Notes: a model not told the origin generated them from the sequence alone. Positions 1-7,871 are shown, counted from the first letter of the stretch. The stretch is DNA of 14,797 bases from Prolixibacteraceae bacterium (GCA_003457135.1 DMSQ01000066.1:47145-61941), one strand, 5' to 3'. Numbers and translations are program-made.

Positions 1-386
1 GCCACTCCGTTAAAATGTCCTGGCCTGAATTTTCCTTCCATCACCTGTTCAAGGGCTCCAAAGTTGAATTGCCGGGTATCGGGTTCAGGATAAATCTCAT
101 CGGGTTCAGGAGCAAAAACCAACTGGCAGGCTGTAGGCGTCAATAAATCCACATCTTTCTGCAGATCGCGCGGGTACCGTTCCAAATCGGCTTTGTCATT
201 AAACTGGGTGGGATTTACAAAAATGCTGACTACCACCAATCCGGTTTGTTGTCCGGCCAGCTCAACCAACGAGATGTGCCCATTGTGCAAAGCCCCCATA
301 GTTGGAACAAATCCGATACTCAATCCCTCTTTTCGCTTGTCGTTCAGTATAGTGCGAATATCGTTTATGTGCTTTACTACCTGCAT
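1..386 (-). CDS. panC: pantoate--beta-alanine ligase, N-terminal part (cut by window edge)
   Basis: Pantothenate synthetase joins pantoate and beta-alanine using ATP, the last step of cytoplasmic pantothenate synthesis. The gene reads leftward from an ATG at 386-384 and is open to the window edge, giving 128 full codons. Visible family motifs are the nucleotidyl-transferase stretch FVPTMGALHNGH (residues 26-37, with the HxGH histidines H34 and H37), VSIFVNPTQF (53-62), the F-A-P-x-x-D-E-I-Y-P stretch (91-100) and RPGHF (121-125). The C-terminal half, including the KMSKS-like loop, is outside the window. It is divergent from the GT5-domain gene at 534, an arrangement I recall as common in Bacteroidota, where panD often lies next to panC. 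The 147-base gap between the two starts holds the promoters. Identification is firm. Confidence 0.95.
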   Translation of the reverse strand, partial: MQVVKHINDIRTILNDKRKEGLSIGFVPTMGALHNGHISLVELAGQQTGLVVVSIFVNPTQFNDKADLERYPRDLQKDVDLLTPTACQLVFAPEPDEIYPEPDTRQFNFGALEQVMEGKFRPGHFNGV

Positions 387-407
387 TTTGGATTAAAAAT
401 GAGGGTG

Positions 408-434
408 CAAAGTAAATAAATAAATTAACACAAA
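408..434 (-). promoter_or_regulatory. possible promoter of panC (weak)
   Basis: Read on the minus strand, 415-408 is TTACTTTG, one base from the Bacteroidota -7 consensus TAnnTTTG. A TTTG lies at 434-431 as a possible -33 element, but the spacing of 15 is shorter than the usual 19 or so. It sits 22 bases upstream of the panC ATG, as expected for a short leader. Weak call. Confidence 0.3.
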
Positions 435-478
435 TACGTTCATCTTAAGGTTTTTTAAGATCACTGTAACCTGCTGGA

Positions 479-509
479 ATTGAATATTGCCGATATTTTA
501 CTAATTTTG
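479..509 (+). promoter_or_regulatory. Bacteroidota-type promoter of the GT5/DUF4270/glmS operon
   Basis: TAATTTTG at 502-509 fits the -7 consensus TAnnTTTG exactly, and ATTG at 479-482 supplies a -33 element with a 19-base spacer. Transcription should start near 515, leaving a leader of roughly 20 bases before the ATG at 534. The next two genes follow with gaps of 30-34 bases and no terminator, so this promoter probably drives all three. Confidence 0.6.
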
Positions 510-533
510 CACTATTAAACTCAGGCGATATAA

Positions 534-1337
534 ATGGAAAAGAAAAAAGTCTTATTTATTTCATCAGAAATTACCCCTTACCTTCCAGAGACAGAAATGT
601 CTAAAAAATCCAGGTTCCTGCCACAGGGAATTCAGGAAAGAGGTAAGGAAATCCGGACTTTTATGCCTAGATATGGTAGTGTGAATGAACGTCGGAATCA
701 ATTGCATGAGGTGATCCGCCTGTCGGGGATGAACCTCATTATTGACGATACCGACCACCCCTTAATTATTAAAGTCGCCTCTATACAATCGGCGCGAATG
801 CAGGTGTATTTTATAGATAATGAAGATTATTTTCAGCGTAAGCACGTTTTGAAAGATTCGAAAGGAAATGAATTCACCGATAACGATGAAAGGGCTATTT
901 TCTTTGCCCGCGGGGTTTTAGAAACTGTAATTAAACTGCGATGGGCCCCCGACCTGATTCATTGCCACGGCTGGTTGACTTCTCTTGTACCCCTGTACAT
1001 CAAGAAGGCATACAATGACGATCCTTTGTTTGTAAACTCAAAAGTTATTTATTCGGTATATCATGATGATTTTAAAAAACCACTGGATGCCACATTCATC
1101 AATAAACTGAAAATGGGCAAAATCGAAAACGAAGATGTTGAAGTTGTTGATGATCCAAGCTATGTGAACGTTAGCAAACTTGCTGTCCGGTATTCTGACG
1201 CTGTAATTCAGGGAAGTCCTAAAATTAACGATGAGATATCAGAATACATTCAATTGTCAGGAAAATTATTTTTAGAATACCAACCCGAACATACCTATAT
1301 TGATGCTTACAACGACTTATATGATAAGATGTTGTAA
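534..1337 (+). CDS. glycogen/starch synthase-like protein, GT5 N-terminal domain only
   Basis: A 267-residue protein resembling only the N-terminal Rossmann half of GT5 glycogen synthases (full enzymes are about 480 residues). The opening strand VLFISSEITPY (6-16), the R-x-F-x-P-x-Y segment (41-47), the F-T-D-N-D-E-R-A-I-F-F stretch (114-124) and APDLIHCHGW (138-147) match the family pattern. The K-T-G-G-L loop that binds the ADP-glucose phosphates, which should follow the first strand, is replaced by PETEMSKKSR (18-27). The C-terminal GT-B domain, with the catalytic and nucleotide-binding residues, is absent. The stop is clean and the next gene starts 30 bases on, so this is not a local frameshift. 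It is often annotated glycogen synthase, but catalysis is unlikely; a binding or regulatory role is more plausible. It is the first gene of a probable operon with a DUF4270 lipoprotein and glmS. Confidence 0.75.
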   Translation: MEKKKVLFISSEITPYLPETEMSKKSRFLPQGIQERGKEIRTFMPRYGSVNERRNQLHEVIRLSGMNLIIDDTDHPLIIKVASIQSARMQVYFIDNEDYFQRKHVLKDSKGNEFTDNDERAIFFARGVLETVIKLRWAPDLIHCHGWLTSLVPLYIKKAYNDDPLFVNSKVIYSVYHDDFKKPLDATFINKLKMGKIENEDVEVVDDPSYVNVSKLAVRYSDAVIQGSPKINDEISEYIQLSGKLFLEYQPEHTYIDAYNDLYDKML

Positions 1338-1370
1338 GAAAGTAGGTCAAACAGTTTAAAACAATTATTG

Positions 1371-2732
1371 GTGAAAAAAGAGCACGCATTAATATACAAA
1401 TTCATATTTGGATTTGTATGCATAGTAATTACATTTTGGAGTTGCACGAACGATATTAATGATCTGGGAAAAGACTTGCTGCTTCCGGGCGATTTGGTGG
1501 CGGTAGGAAAAGTAACCGAAAAAGGAACCATTAAAGCTTATAGCCTGACCGACGAAAAACAGCGGACTGATGAACCGGCTTATAATTTACTCGGCACCTT
1601 TAATGATCCGGTTTTCGGTAAAACAACTGCCGATTTTGCCTGTCAGTTTCGCCTGACCGGTTATCCTGATTTTTCGAAAAATGCTCAGATTGACTCGCTG
1701 GTACTTTATCTGCTGTATCTGGAAAAATATGGAGATACAATAACCCCGCAGAAACTGAAGGTTTACGAATTGGCTTCCGACCTGGATATTGACCAAAAAT
1801 ATGATCAGGATGTGGACCTGAAAAGTCTTGCCAAAAGTGAAGTCCTGGCTGAAAAAAATTATATCCCCAAATTTAAGCTTGACTCATTGACCAACATCTA
1901 CGGATCAACCAAGAAGAATCCAAAAGATACAGTTGTTCAGGTTATAGCTATCAAACTGGATCAGAAACTGATCCAGAAATTAATGGCTGCCGATTCATTG
2001 ACCTGGTCGGATAACGACAAGTTCCTGACATATTTTAAAGGTCTGTATATTGAAGCAGGTGATCTGAACCAGGGTGGAGCCATCATGAGAATATACACCC
2101 TTGCTTCCGGCTCCCGAATGGTTATGCACTACCACAACAGCGAAAAAGATTCCTTGTATTATAATTATAATATTAACGAAAATACAGCAAGGGTCAGCCG
2201 TTTCACCCACGACTATTCAAAAACCACCTTTGCAGCCAACCTCAACAAACAGGTTAATCAGGATAGTTTGATTTACCTTCAGACTACCGGTGGTCTCCGA
2301 TCCAAAATATTGATTCCTGATCTTGAAAACTGGACGAAACTGATTCCGGATAACAGCGATCAATCGGCAAACATTGCCATCAATCAGGCTGAGCTTATTT
2401 TTCAGGTTGATACCATCGTTTCTGATACAGCCAGGTACTACCCACCTCAACAGTTGGTTTTAACTGCATTGGATAAGGATGGCAAAGAATATCTGCCTTC
2501 TGATGTTGCTTTCTCGTCGCTGTATTATGGAGGTAGATATGACAGTACCGATAAAACCTACCGGTTTAATATCGCCAAACACATGCAGGAAATAATTGAA
2601 AAGAAAAAAGAAAATTATGGATTCCACCTTGCTACAGCTTTCAGGAGTGCATCATTCAGGAGAGTGGTACTTAAAGGAGCAACCAGCAAAACCGGAATCA
2701 GATTGGAAATAACATATTCCAAAATAAAATAA
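1371..2732 (+). CDS. DUF4270 family lipoprotein
   Basis: A lipoprotein of about 453 residues with the features of Bacteroidota DUF4270 proteins, whose function is unknown to me. The N-terminus is a lipoprotein signal peptide: charged KKEH, a hydrophobic run (about residues 10-23), then FWSC with the lipidated Cys at 25, followed by TNDINDLGKDLL. The mature part is a long, Asp/Lys/Thr-rich, mostly beta-type chain with repeated F-x-x-T/S-x-L-R-like strands, fitting a surface or periplasmic location. No catalytic motif was seen. Start choice: GTG at 1371 is preferred; a TTG directly before it at 1368 would add one residue, and there is no ATG nearby. It follows the GT5 gene by about 30 bases and precedes glmS by 34, so it is probably cotranscribed. 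That link to hexosamine synthesis suggests, without proving, a cell-envelope or polysaccharide role. Confidence 0.8.
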   Translation: MKKEHALIYKFIFGFVCIVITFWSCTNDINDLGKDLLLPGDLVAVGKVTEKGTIKAYSLTDEKQRTDEPAYNLLGTFNDPVFGKTTADFACQFRLTGYPDFSKNAQIDSLVLYLLYLEKYGDTITPQKLKVYELASDLDIDQKYDQDVDLKSLAKSEVLAEKNYIPKFKLDSLTNIYGSTKKNPKDTVVQVIAIKLDQKLIQKLMAADSLTWSDNDKFLTYFKGLYIEAGDLNQGGAIMRIYTLASGSRMVMHYHNSEKDSLYYNYNINENTARVSRFTHDYSKTTFAANLNKQVNQDSLIYLQTTGGLRSKILIPDLENWTKLIPDNSDQSANIAINQAELIFQVDTIVSDTARYYPPQQLVLTALDKDGKEYLPSDVAFSSLYYGGRYDSTDKTYRFNIAKHMQEIIEKKKENYGFHLATAFRSASFRRVVLKGATSKTGIRLEITYSKIK

Positions 2733-2766
2733 TCCCCCATTCCCGATAACTCTTAAATAGAATCGT

Positions 2767-4605
2767 ATGTGTGGAATCGTCGGCTATATTGGAGATAAAA
2801 ATGTTTATCCCATCCTGATACAAGGGCTTCAGCGTCTTGAATACAGAGGTTATGATTCAGCCGGACTGGCTATCTTTAACGACTCATTAAATGTTTACAA
2901 GTGCAAAGGCCGTGTTTCGGACCTTGAAAAACATGTTGCAACCGAAGATATCAGCGGACACATCGGAATTGGGCACACGCGCTGGGCCACTCACGGCGAA
3001 CCCAATGACCGCAATGCCCACCCGCATACTTCAATGAACGGAGACTTTGTGCTGGTGCACAATGGGATTATCGAAAATTACGCCGAATTAAAATCTGACC
3101 TGTCAAAAAAAGGATATACTTTTCAATCGGATACCGATACAGAAGTTCTGGTTAACCTGATCGAATATTTTTACAAAAATGTGGATGAAGCGAATGCCGA
3201 AATTGCTGTCAGACTGGCGCTTTCGAAAGTAGTTGGAGCTTATGGTATTGTGGTTATCTGCAAGAATGAAAAAAAGCAGTTAATTGCCGCCCGTAAAGGT
3301 AGCCCGCTGGTAATTGGATTAGGCCGGGGCGAATACTTTATTGCTTCCGATGCCACGCCTATTATCAATTATACCGACAGTGTAATTTACCTGAACGACC
3401 ACGATGTGGCCATCATTACCAACGACAGCCTTACCCTGAAAACAGTTGAAAATATTCCGGCAGCTTTCAAAATTACGAAAGTGGATATGACCATCGGAGA
3501 TTTGGGAAAAGGAGATTTCGAACATTATATGCTGAAAGAAATCTTCGAACAGCCTAAAACCATAGAAGATACTTTCCGGGGGCGCATTGCACCCGACCAT
3601 TCGGAGATTGTATTGGGCGGATTGCTCGATGTTTTCCCCAAATTACTGAATGCCAGAAGAATCATTATCATCGGATGCGGAACCTCGTGGCATGCTGCCC
3701 TGGTGGGCGAATACCTGATTGAAGAATATGCCCGCATTCCGGTCGAGGTTGAATATGCTTCGGAATTCCGTTACCGCAATCCCATCCTGAACAGTGAAGA
3801 TGTGGTGATCGCTATCTCCCAGAGTGGCGAAACTGCCGATACACTGGCGGCTTTGCGAATGGCCAGAGAAAAGGGAGCGACTATTCTGGGAATCTGTAAT
3901 GTAGTTGGTTCGAGCATTGCCCGCGAGACCGATGCCGGGGTTTATACCCATGCCGGGATCGAAATCGGGGTGGCTTCGACCAAAGCATTCACTGCCCAGG
4001 TTACGGTAATTACCCTTTTAGCACTGAAACTGGCTAAAGAAAAGGGGAATATTTCGCCTGCACTTTACCTCGACCTGATTAAAGAACTAGCTGAAATTCC
4101 TGAAAAAATTAAGTCAATATTGGTGATGCATCCCCACATCAAAGAAGTTGCAGCCAAATATAAAGACTCCGTAAATGCATTGTATCTGGGCCGGGGAAAT
4201 CTTTTCCCGGTTGCTTTGGAAGGCGCCCTGAAACTGAAAGAAATTTCGTACATCCATGCCGAAGGTTATGCTGCCGGAGAGATGAAACATGGCCCTATTG
4301 CTTTAGTTGACGATAACCTTCCGGTGATTGTGGTTGCTGCCAAAGACCATTACTACGAAAAAATAGTAAGCAACATTCAGGAAGTAAAAGCCCGGAAAGG
4401 AAACATTATTGCCGTAGTTACCGAAGGCGACGGCGGGTTGAAAAACATGGTAAACGACCATTTCGAGATACCCAAATCTCACCCGGCTGTAACAGCTTTG
4501 CTGGCCATTATTCCATTGCAGTTGTTCTCATATTACATTGCTGTATTGCGCGGTTGCGATGTTGACCAACCAAGAAATTTAGCCAAATCGGTTACCGTGG
4601 AGTAG
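2767..4605 (+). CDS. glmS: glutamine--fructose-6-phosphate aminotransferase (isomerizing)
   Basis: Makes glucosamine-6-phosphate from fructose-6-phosphate and glutamine, the entry step to UDP-GlcNAc for peptidoglycan and LPS. It is full length at 612 residues. The N-terminal class II glutamine amidotransferase domain begins MCGIVGYIG, so Cys2 is the nucleophile after Met removal. GHTRWATHG (69-77), HNGIIENY (98-105) and D124 follow the family. Two SIS sugar-isomerase domains follow: IIIIGCGTSWHA (299-310) and AISQSGETADT (349-359) in the first, then VASTKAF and the HAEGYAAGEMKHGP stretch of the second. The C-terminus DQPRNLAKSVTVE is the expected tail closing the ammonia channel. No glmS ribozyme is present: only 34 bases separate it from the DUF4270 gene, so control is probably through the operon promoter near 502. 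The stop is 9 bases from that of the convergent gene. Confidence 0.98.
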   Translation: MCGIVGYIGDKNVYPILIQGLQRLEYRGYDSAGLAIFNDSLNVYKCKGRVSDLEKHVATEDISGHIGIGHTRWATHGEPNDRNAHPHTSMNGDFVLVHNGIIENYAELKSDLSKKGYTFQSDTDTEVLVNLIEYFYKNVDEANAEIAVRLALSKVVGAYGIVVICKNEKKQLIAARKGSPLVIGLGRGEYFIASDATPIINYTDSVIYLNDHDVAIITNDSLTLKTVENIPAAFKITKVDMTIGDLGKGDFEHYMLKEIFEQPKTIEDTFRGRIAPDHSEIVLGGLLDVFPKLLNARRIIIIGCGTSWHAALVGEYLIEEYARIPVEVEYASEFRYRNPILNSEDVVIAISQSGETADTLAALRMAREKGATILGICNVVGSSIARETDAGVYTHAGIEIGVASTKAFTAQVTVITLLALKLAKEKGNISPALYLDLIKELAEIPEKIKSILVMHPHIKEVAAKYKDSVNALYLGRGNLFPVALEGALKLKEISYIHAEGYAAGEMKHGPIALVDDNLPVIVVAAKDHYYEKIVSNIQEVKARKGNIIAVVTEGDGGLKNMVNDHFEIPKSHPAVTALLAIIPLQLFSYYIAVLRGCDVDQPRNLAKSVTVE

Positions 4606-4614
4606 TCAGTGTGA

Positions 4615-5493
4615 CTATTTTTCCACCGCTTCGGTATATGGCGAATCCAGGCGTCGTCCTCGGTATTCAAAACGGTTGGCCAAAGTATTCAGGATTTCGT
4701 TGGCGCTGGTTTCAATCGGTTTGTTCGAAACATTGATAACCGTAAATTTCCCTCTTTCGAAAATCATATTTGCACTCCTGATTTCCTGGGCAACCAAACG
4801 CTCGTCAACATAATTGACATTGTCGGTATTATTCGTGCTTTGCAGGCGTTTCATCCGGTGTGATATCAGTTGAGACGGACTAATGCTTAGCCCAAACACA
4901 CGCTGCGGGTCAACTTCAAATAACTCTTTGGGCGCCGGGATGCCATAAACCAAAGGGATATTGGCCACTTTCCAACCATACATCGCCAGATAAACACTTA
5001 GTGGGGTTTTTCCTGAACGGGAAACGCCCGTCAGGATTATTTCAGCCTTGTGCAATTTGCCAGGGCTCAGTCCATCATCGTGGTTCAGGGTAAATTCAAT
5101 AGCTTCGATACGATCATAATATTGCTGGTTAATTTCCCTGTACAATCCTGGCGACTGAAGTGATGGAATATCAAGTCTTTCGTCCAGGTAATCAGCCAGC
5201 TCGCCCATGAAATCAATATGTTTCACTCCGTTTTCCGTACAAAGTTTTCTCAAAAAATCACGCAAATGCCTGTTTACCAGGGTATGGGCAATCAATCCCC
5301 CACTTTTTTTTACTTTTCCTATCAGATCAATCAGTTGCTTTTCTTCACTGACCAGCGGCACAATAATAACAGGTACATTGTTATTCGGGTATTGAATAAG
5401 CAACGAATGGATCATGTGGTTTCCTGCCAGCCCTTTTCCCCCTGAAACAATATAAATCGGTTCAGTATGTTTGCCCTTCTTATGATGGTCCAT
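4615..5493 (-). CDS. pyruvate, phosphate dikinase / PEP synthase regulatory protein (DUF299)
   Basis: Bifunctional regulator of the PPDK/PEP synthase family: it phosphorylates the target enzyme on an active-site threonine using ADP, switching it off, and removes the group by Pi-dependent phosphorolysis. At 292 residues it has the usual length. Visible signatures are the N-terminal IYIVSGGKG strand (13-21), the Y-x-x-R-I-E-A-I-E-F stretch with H-x-D-D-G (126-141) and the P-loop GVSRSGKTPLS (156-166; the family form is GVSRTxKTP), with K162 and T163 expected to bind phosphate. The C-terminus holds VINVSNKPIE and an R-x-E-Y-R-G-R-R tail. Which dikinase it controls cannot be told here, since no ppdK or ppsA lies in the window. 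It is convergent with glmS and divergent from the aldo/keto reductase. The start at 5493 gives a slightly basic N-terminal tail (HHKKGKH) that may vary. Confidence 0.92.
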   Translation of the reverse strand: MDHHKKGKHTEPIYIVSGGKGLAGNHMIHSLLIQYPNNNVPVIIVPLVSEEKQLIDLIGKVKKSGGLIAHTLVNRHLRDFLRKLCTENGVKHIDFMGELADYLDERLDIPSLQSPGLYREINQQYYDRIEAIEFTLNHDDGLSPGKLHKAEIILTGVSRSGKTPLSVYLAMYGWKVANIPLVYGIPAPKELFEVDPQRVFGLSISPSQLISHRMKRLQSTNNTDNVNYVDERLVAQEIRSANMIFERGKFTVINVSNKPIETSANEILNTLANRFEYRGRRLDSPYTEAVEK

Positions 5494-5657
5494 GGTTAAA
5501 ATGATTGATGATTTACAATTCAGTCTGAAACTACAATATATTTTTATGAAATTAACCTTTGAATTATAAAAATGTTCGGATTGATATCCTTTGAACTAAC
5601 TTTATTTCTTAATTTGGCCTGTTATAAATAGGAATTAAAAACAAAAATCGAACGGAT
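5494..5657. other. divergent intergenic region between the PPDK regulator and the aldo/keto reductase
   Basis: An AT-rich gap of 164 bases that must carry promoters for both directions. On the plus strand TTAATTTG (5609-5616) is one base off the -7 consensus, with TTTG at 5590-5593, but the spacer is only 15. I could not pick a clear minus-strand promoter. No hairpin or RNA gene was recognised. Confidence 0.4.
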
Positions 5658-6758
5658 ATGAACTATGTAGCTGATGAAAACCGGTATAACCAAATGCCAT
5701 ACAACAATTGCGGTAAATGGGGTTTGAAACTTCCTGCCATTTCGCTTGGGTTGTGGCACAATTTCGGTGGAGTTGATGTGTTCGAAAACGGACGGGCCAT
5801 GTGCCGCCACGCTTTTGACCTTGGCATTACGCATTTTGATCTGGCCAATAATTATGGGCCGCCTCCCGGATCGGCCGAAGAAAACTTCGGTAAAATAATG
5901 CAATCCGACCTGGCTCCATACCGCGATGAACTGATCATTTCAACCAAGGCAGGCTACCTGATGTGGCCCGGACCTTATGGCGAATGGGGCAGCCGCAAAT
6001 ATTTGCTTTCGAGCCTTGATCAAAGCCTCAAACGAATGAAACTGGACTATGTGGATATTTTTTACTCGCATCGTCCCGATCCTGATACACCGCTCGAAGA
6101 AACCATGATGGCGCTTGATCAGGCGGTGCGCCAGGGCAAAGCAATTTATGCCGGAATTTCAAACTATCCCGCAGAAATGGCTGCCGAAGCATCACAAATA
6201 TTGAAAGGACTCGGAACGCCATGCCTGATTCATCAACCCAAATATTCGATGTTTGAGCGTTGGGTCGAAGGAGGCCTTTTAAACGTTCTGGAAAAAGAAG
6301 GAATCGGCTGTATCCCCTTTTCGCCGCTGGCACAGGGACTGCTTACCGATAAATACCTGAACGGGATTCCTGAAGGTTCAAGAGCCGCCAAATCGTGGGG
6401 TTTCCTGAAACCTGAACAGGTTGAACCGGCCATCGGGAAAGTGAAGCAGTTAAATAAAATAGCATTGCAAAGAGGACAAACTCTCGCACAAATGGCGCTG
6501 GTCTGGCTGCTCAAAGATCCACGTGTTACCTCAGTTCTGATTGGTGCCAGCTCGGTTCAACAGCTTGACGATAACATTGCTGCCCTTAAAAATTTGCAGT
6601 TCTCAAAAGTTGAATTGGTACTAATCGAGCAGATTCTTTCGGATGTAAAATCAGATCAGTCGATAATACAACCGAAGGCAAATCCAATTCCGGAGCGAAA
6701 AACTCCTTCAAGAGGCGATTTCATGCAAGATCTCGCTAAAAAATTGGATAGAAGATAA
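5658..6758 (+). CDS. aldo/keto reductase, YghZ/GpR type (L-glyceraldehyde 3-phosphate reductase family)
   Basis: NADPH-dependent cytosolic aldo/keto reductase of 366 residues. It matches E. coli YghZ, which reduces L-glyceraldehyde 3-phosphate and methylglyoxal, very closely along its length: SLGLWHNFG (29-37), FDLGITHFDLANNYGPPPGS (53-72), ELIISTKAGY (91-100), WPGPYG (103-108), YVDIFYSHR (131-139), FSPLAQGLLT and TSVLIGAS. The AKR tetrad is D61, Y66, K97 and H138. Compared with E. coli YghZ (about 346 residues, from memory) it has a C-terminal extension of some 25-30 residues rich in Pro, Lys and Arg. The likely role is detoxification of reactive aldehydes; the true substrate is not shown. 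Its stop is only 5 bases before the pterin-reductase-like SDR, so the two are probably cotranscribed, although the pterin genes may also use their own promoter. Confidence 0.93.
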   Translation: MNYVADENRYNQMPYNNCGKWGLKLPAISLGLWHNFGGVDVFENGRAMCRHAFDLGITHFDLANNYGPPPGSAEENFGKIMQSDLAPYRDELIISTKAGYLMWPGPYGEWGSRKYLLSSLDQSLKRMKLDYVDIFYSHRPDPDTPLEETMMALDQAVRQGKAIYAGISNYPAEMAAEASQILKGLGTPCLIHQPKYSMFERWVEGGLLNVLEKEGIGCIPFSPLAQGLLTDKYLNGIPEGSRAAKSWGFLKPEQVEPAIGKVKQLNKIALQRGQTLAQMALVWLLKDPRVTSVLIGASSVQQLDDNIAALKNLQFSKVELVLIEQILSDVKSDQSIIQPKANPIPERKTPSRGDFMQDLAKKLDRR

Positions 6759-6763
6759 ATAAA

Positions 6764-7492
6764 ATGGCCAGGACAGCTCTGATAACCGGTGCAGCTAAAC
6801 GTGCAGGAAAGGCAATTGCCCTACATCTGGCACAACATGGATGGAATATTGCCATTCATTACAACACTTCGGAAACAGAAGCCAAACAATTTCAAAAAGA
6901 ACTGGCAGGTAGTTACCCCGATCAGCAGTTCGGACTTTTCAAGGCCGACCTGAATCAAACCGATGAAGTTGAAAAGTTGATTCCACAGGTTTTGAAGTCA
7001 ATGGGAACAGTTGATTTACTGATTAACAACGCATCGGTTTTTGAACCAGCCATTATAAGCCGTACCCCGACTGAATTTTTCGATCGGCTAATGAATATTA
7101 ATTTCAGGGTCCCTTTTATTCTCACCCGAAATTTTGCCCTGACATTTCGATCAGGGGTAATCGTCAACATTGTTGATAGCCGGATTGTTACTAACCAATC
7201 GAACTTTGCAGCTTATTCTTTGTCAAAAAAAGCTTTGTGGGAAATAACCAAAATGGCCGCACTCGAATTTGGGCCCGGTATCAGGGTCAATGCACTTGCA
7301 CCCGGTCTGATCCTCCCTCCTGAAGATAAAGGAGATGATTATCTTAGGAAACTGGCCGGGAACATTGCCATGAAACGCCCCGGAGGCCTGGATCCCATTC
7401 TGAAAAGTCTGGATTACATCCTGGATAACGACTATTTGACCGGACAGCTTCTGTTTTGCGACGGAGGTGAGAATTTAGGTTCGAAGATTTGA
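6764..7492 (+). CDS. folM: pteridine reductase-like SDR (FolM/PTR1 type dihydromonapterin or dihydropteridine reductase)
   Basis: Short-chain dehydrogenase of 242 residues, predicted to reduce a dihydropterin with NADPH. The nucleotide-binding loop is TGAAKRAG (8-15), the TGxxxRxG form with Arg13 seen in NADPH-dependent pteridine reductases rather than the usual TGxxxGxG. NNAS is at 88-91. Where classical SDRs have a catalytic Ser, this has Asp138 (VNIVDSR), with Tyr151 and Lys155 in YSLSK; the D-(13)-Y-(4)-K spacing is that of Leishmania PTR1 (D181, Y194, K198), and E. coli FolM also has Asp there. APGLIL (179-184) and the C-terminal TGQ-(4)-CDGG resemble FolM (APSLIL, TGR-(4)-LDGG). The gene starts 5 bases after the aldo/keto reductase and 25 before a FolX-like gene, and this context supports pterin chemistry. 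A reductase for another small carbonyl compound remains possible. Confidence 0.75.
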   Translation: MARTALITGAAKRAGKAIALHLAQHGWNIAIHYNTSETEAKQFQKELAGSYPDQQFGLFKADLNQTDEVEKLIPQVLKSMGTVDLLINNASVFEPAIISRTPTEFFDRLMNINFRVPFILTRNFALTFRSGVIVNIVDSRIVTNQSNFAAYSLSKKALWEITKMAALEFGPGIRVNALAPGLILPPEDKGDDYLRKLAGNIAMKRPGGLDPILKSLDYILDNDYLTGQLLFCDGGENLGSKI

Positions 7493-7517
7493 AAATAATC
7501 AATAATCAATCACATCA

Positions 7518-7871
7518 ATGGCTTTAATCCGTGTTAAAAATTTATTGCTGAGAACGTTTATCGGGTTTAATCCTGAAGAAATAGACAATAAGCAGGATGT
7601 TGTCATCAACATTGAAATTGAGGCCGATATTCCTGAAGAAGTTCTATTGGCCGATGAATCGGATGGAATATATAATTATAAAACCATCACCAAACAAATC
7701 ATTGAATTGGTACAGGATAACCGTTTCAAATTGCTCGAAGTCCTAACCAAAAACATACTCGACCTGATTATGGCCGACAAACGGGTTGTCCGGGCCAGAG
7801 TAGAAGTTGACAAGCCGCACGCCCTTCGTTTTGCAGAGTCGGTTTCGTTTGAAATGGAGGCCGGGCGATGA
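7518..7871 (+). CDS. folX: FolX-like dihydroneopterin triphosphate 2'-epimerase (or dihydroneopterin aldolase)
   Basis: A 117-residue protein of the dihydroneopterin aldolase/epimerase fold, which forms tunnel-shaped oligomers. Against E. coli proteins recalled from memory it follows FolX, not FolB: IRVKNLLLRTFIGFNPEEID (4-23; FolX has IRIKNLRLRTFIG), then NKQDVVIN (24-31), NYKTITKQII (53-62), NRFKLLE-(2)-T (68-77) and EVDKPHALRFAESVS (96-110), each with a near-identical FolX counterpart. The expected active-site residues Glu21, Tyr54, Glu74 and Lys99 are all present. FolX converts dihydroneopterin triphosphate to the monapterin epimer; FolB cleaves dihydroneopterin for folate. Many annotation pipelines would label this FolB. 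The gene begins 25 bases after the pteridine reductase-like gene and its stop overlaps the next start by 4 bases (ATGA at 7868-7871), pointing to translational coupling in one pterin operon. Confidence 0.75.
   Translation: MALIRVKNLLLRTFIGFNPEEIDNKQDVVINIEIEADIPEEVLLADESDGIYNYKTITKQIIELVQDNRFKLLEVLTKNILDLIMADKRVVRARVEVDKPHALRFAESVSFEMEAGR

Noticed and set aside
193..396. Plus-strand open frame of 67 codons at the window start
   Set aside because: It lies antisense to panC, whose motifs are unmistakable; the translated product has no family features.
2733..2766. glmS ribozyme/riboswitch
   Set aside because: The 34-base gap is far too short for the ribozyme and no such structure is seen.
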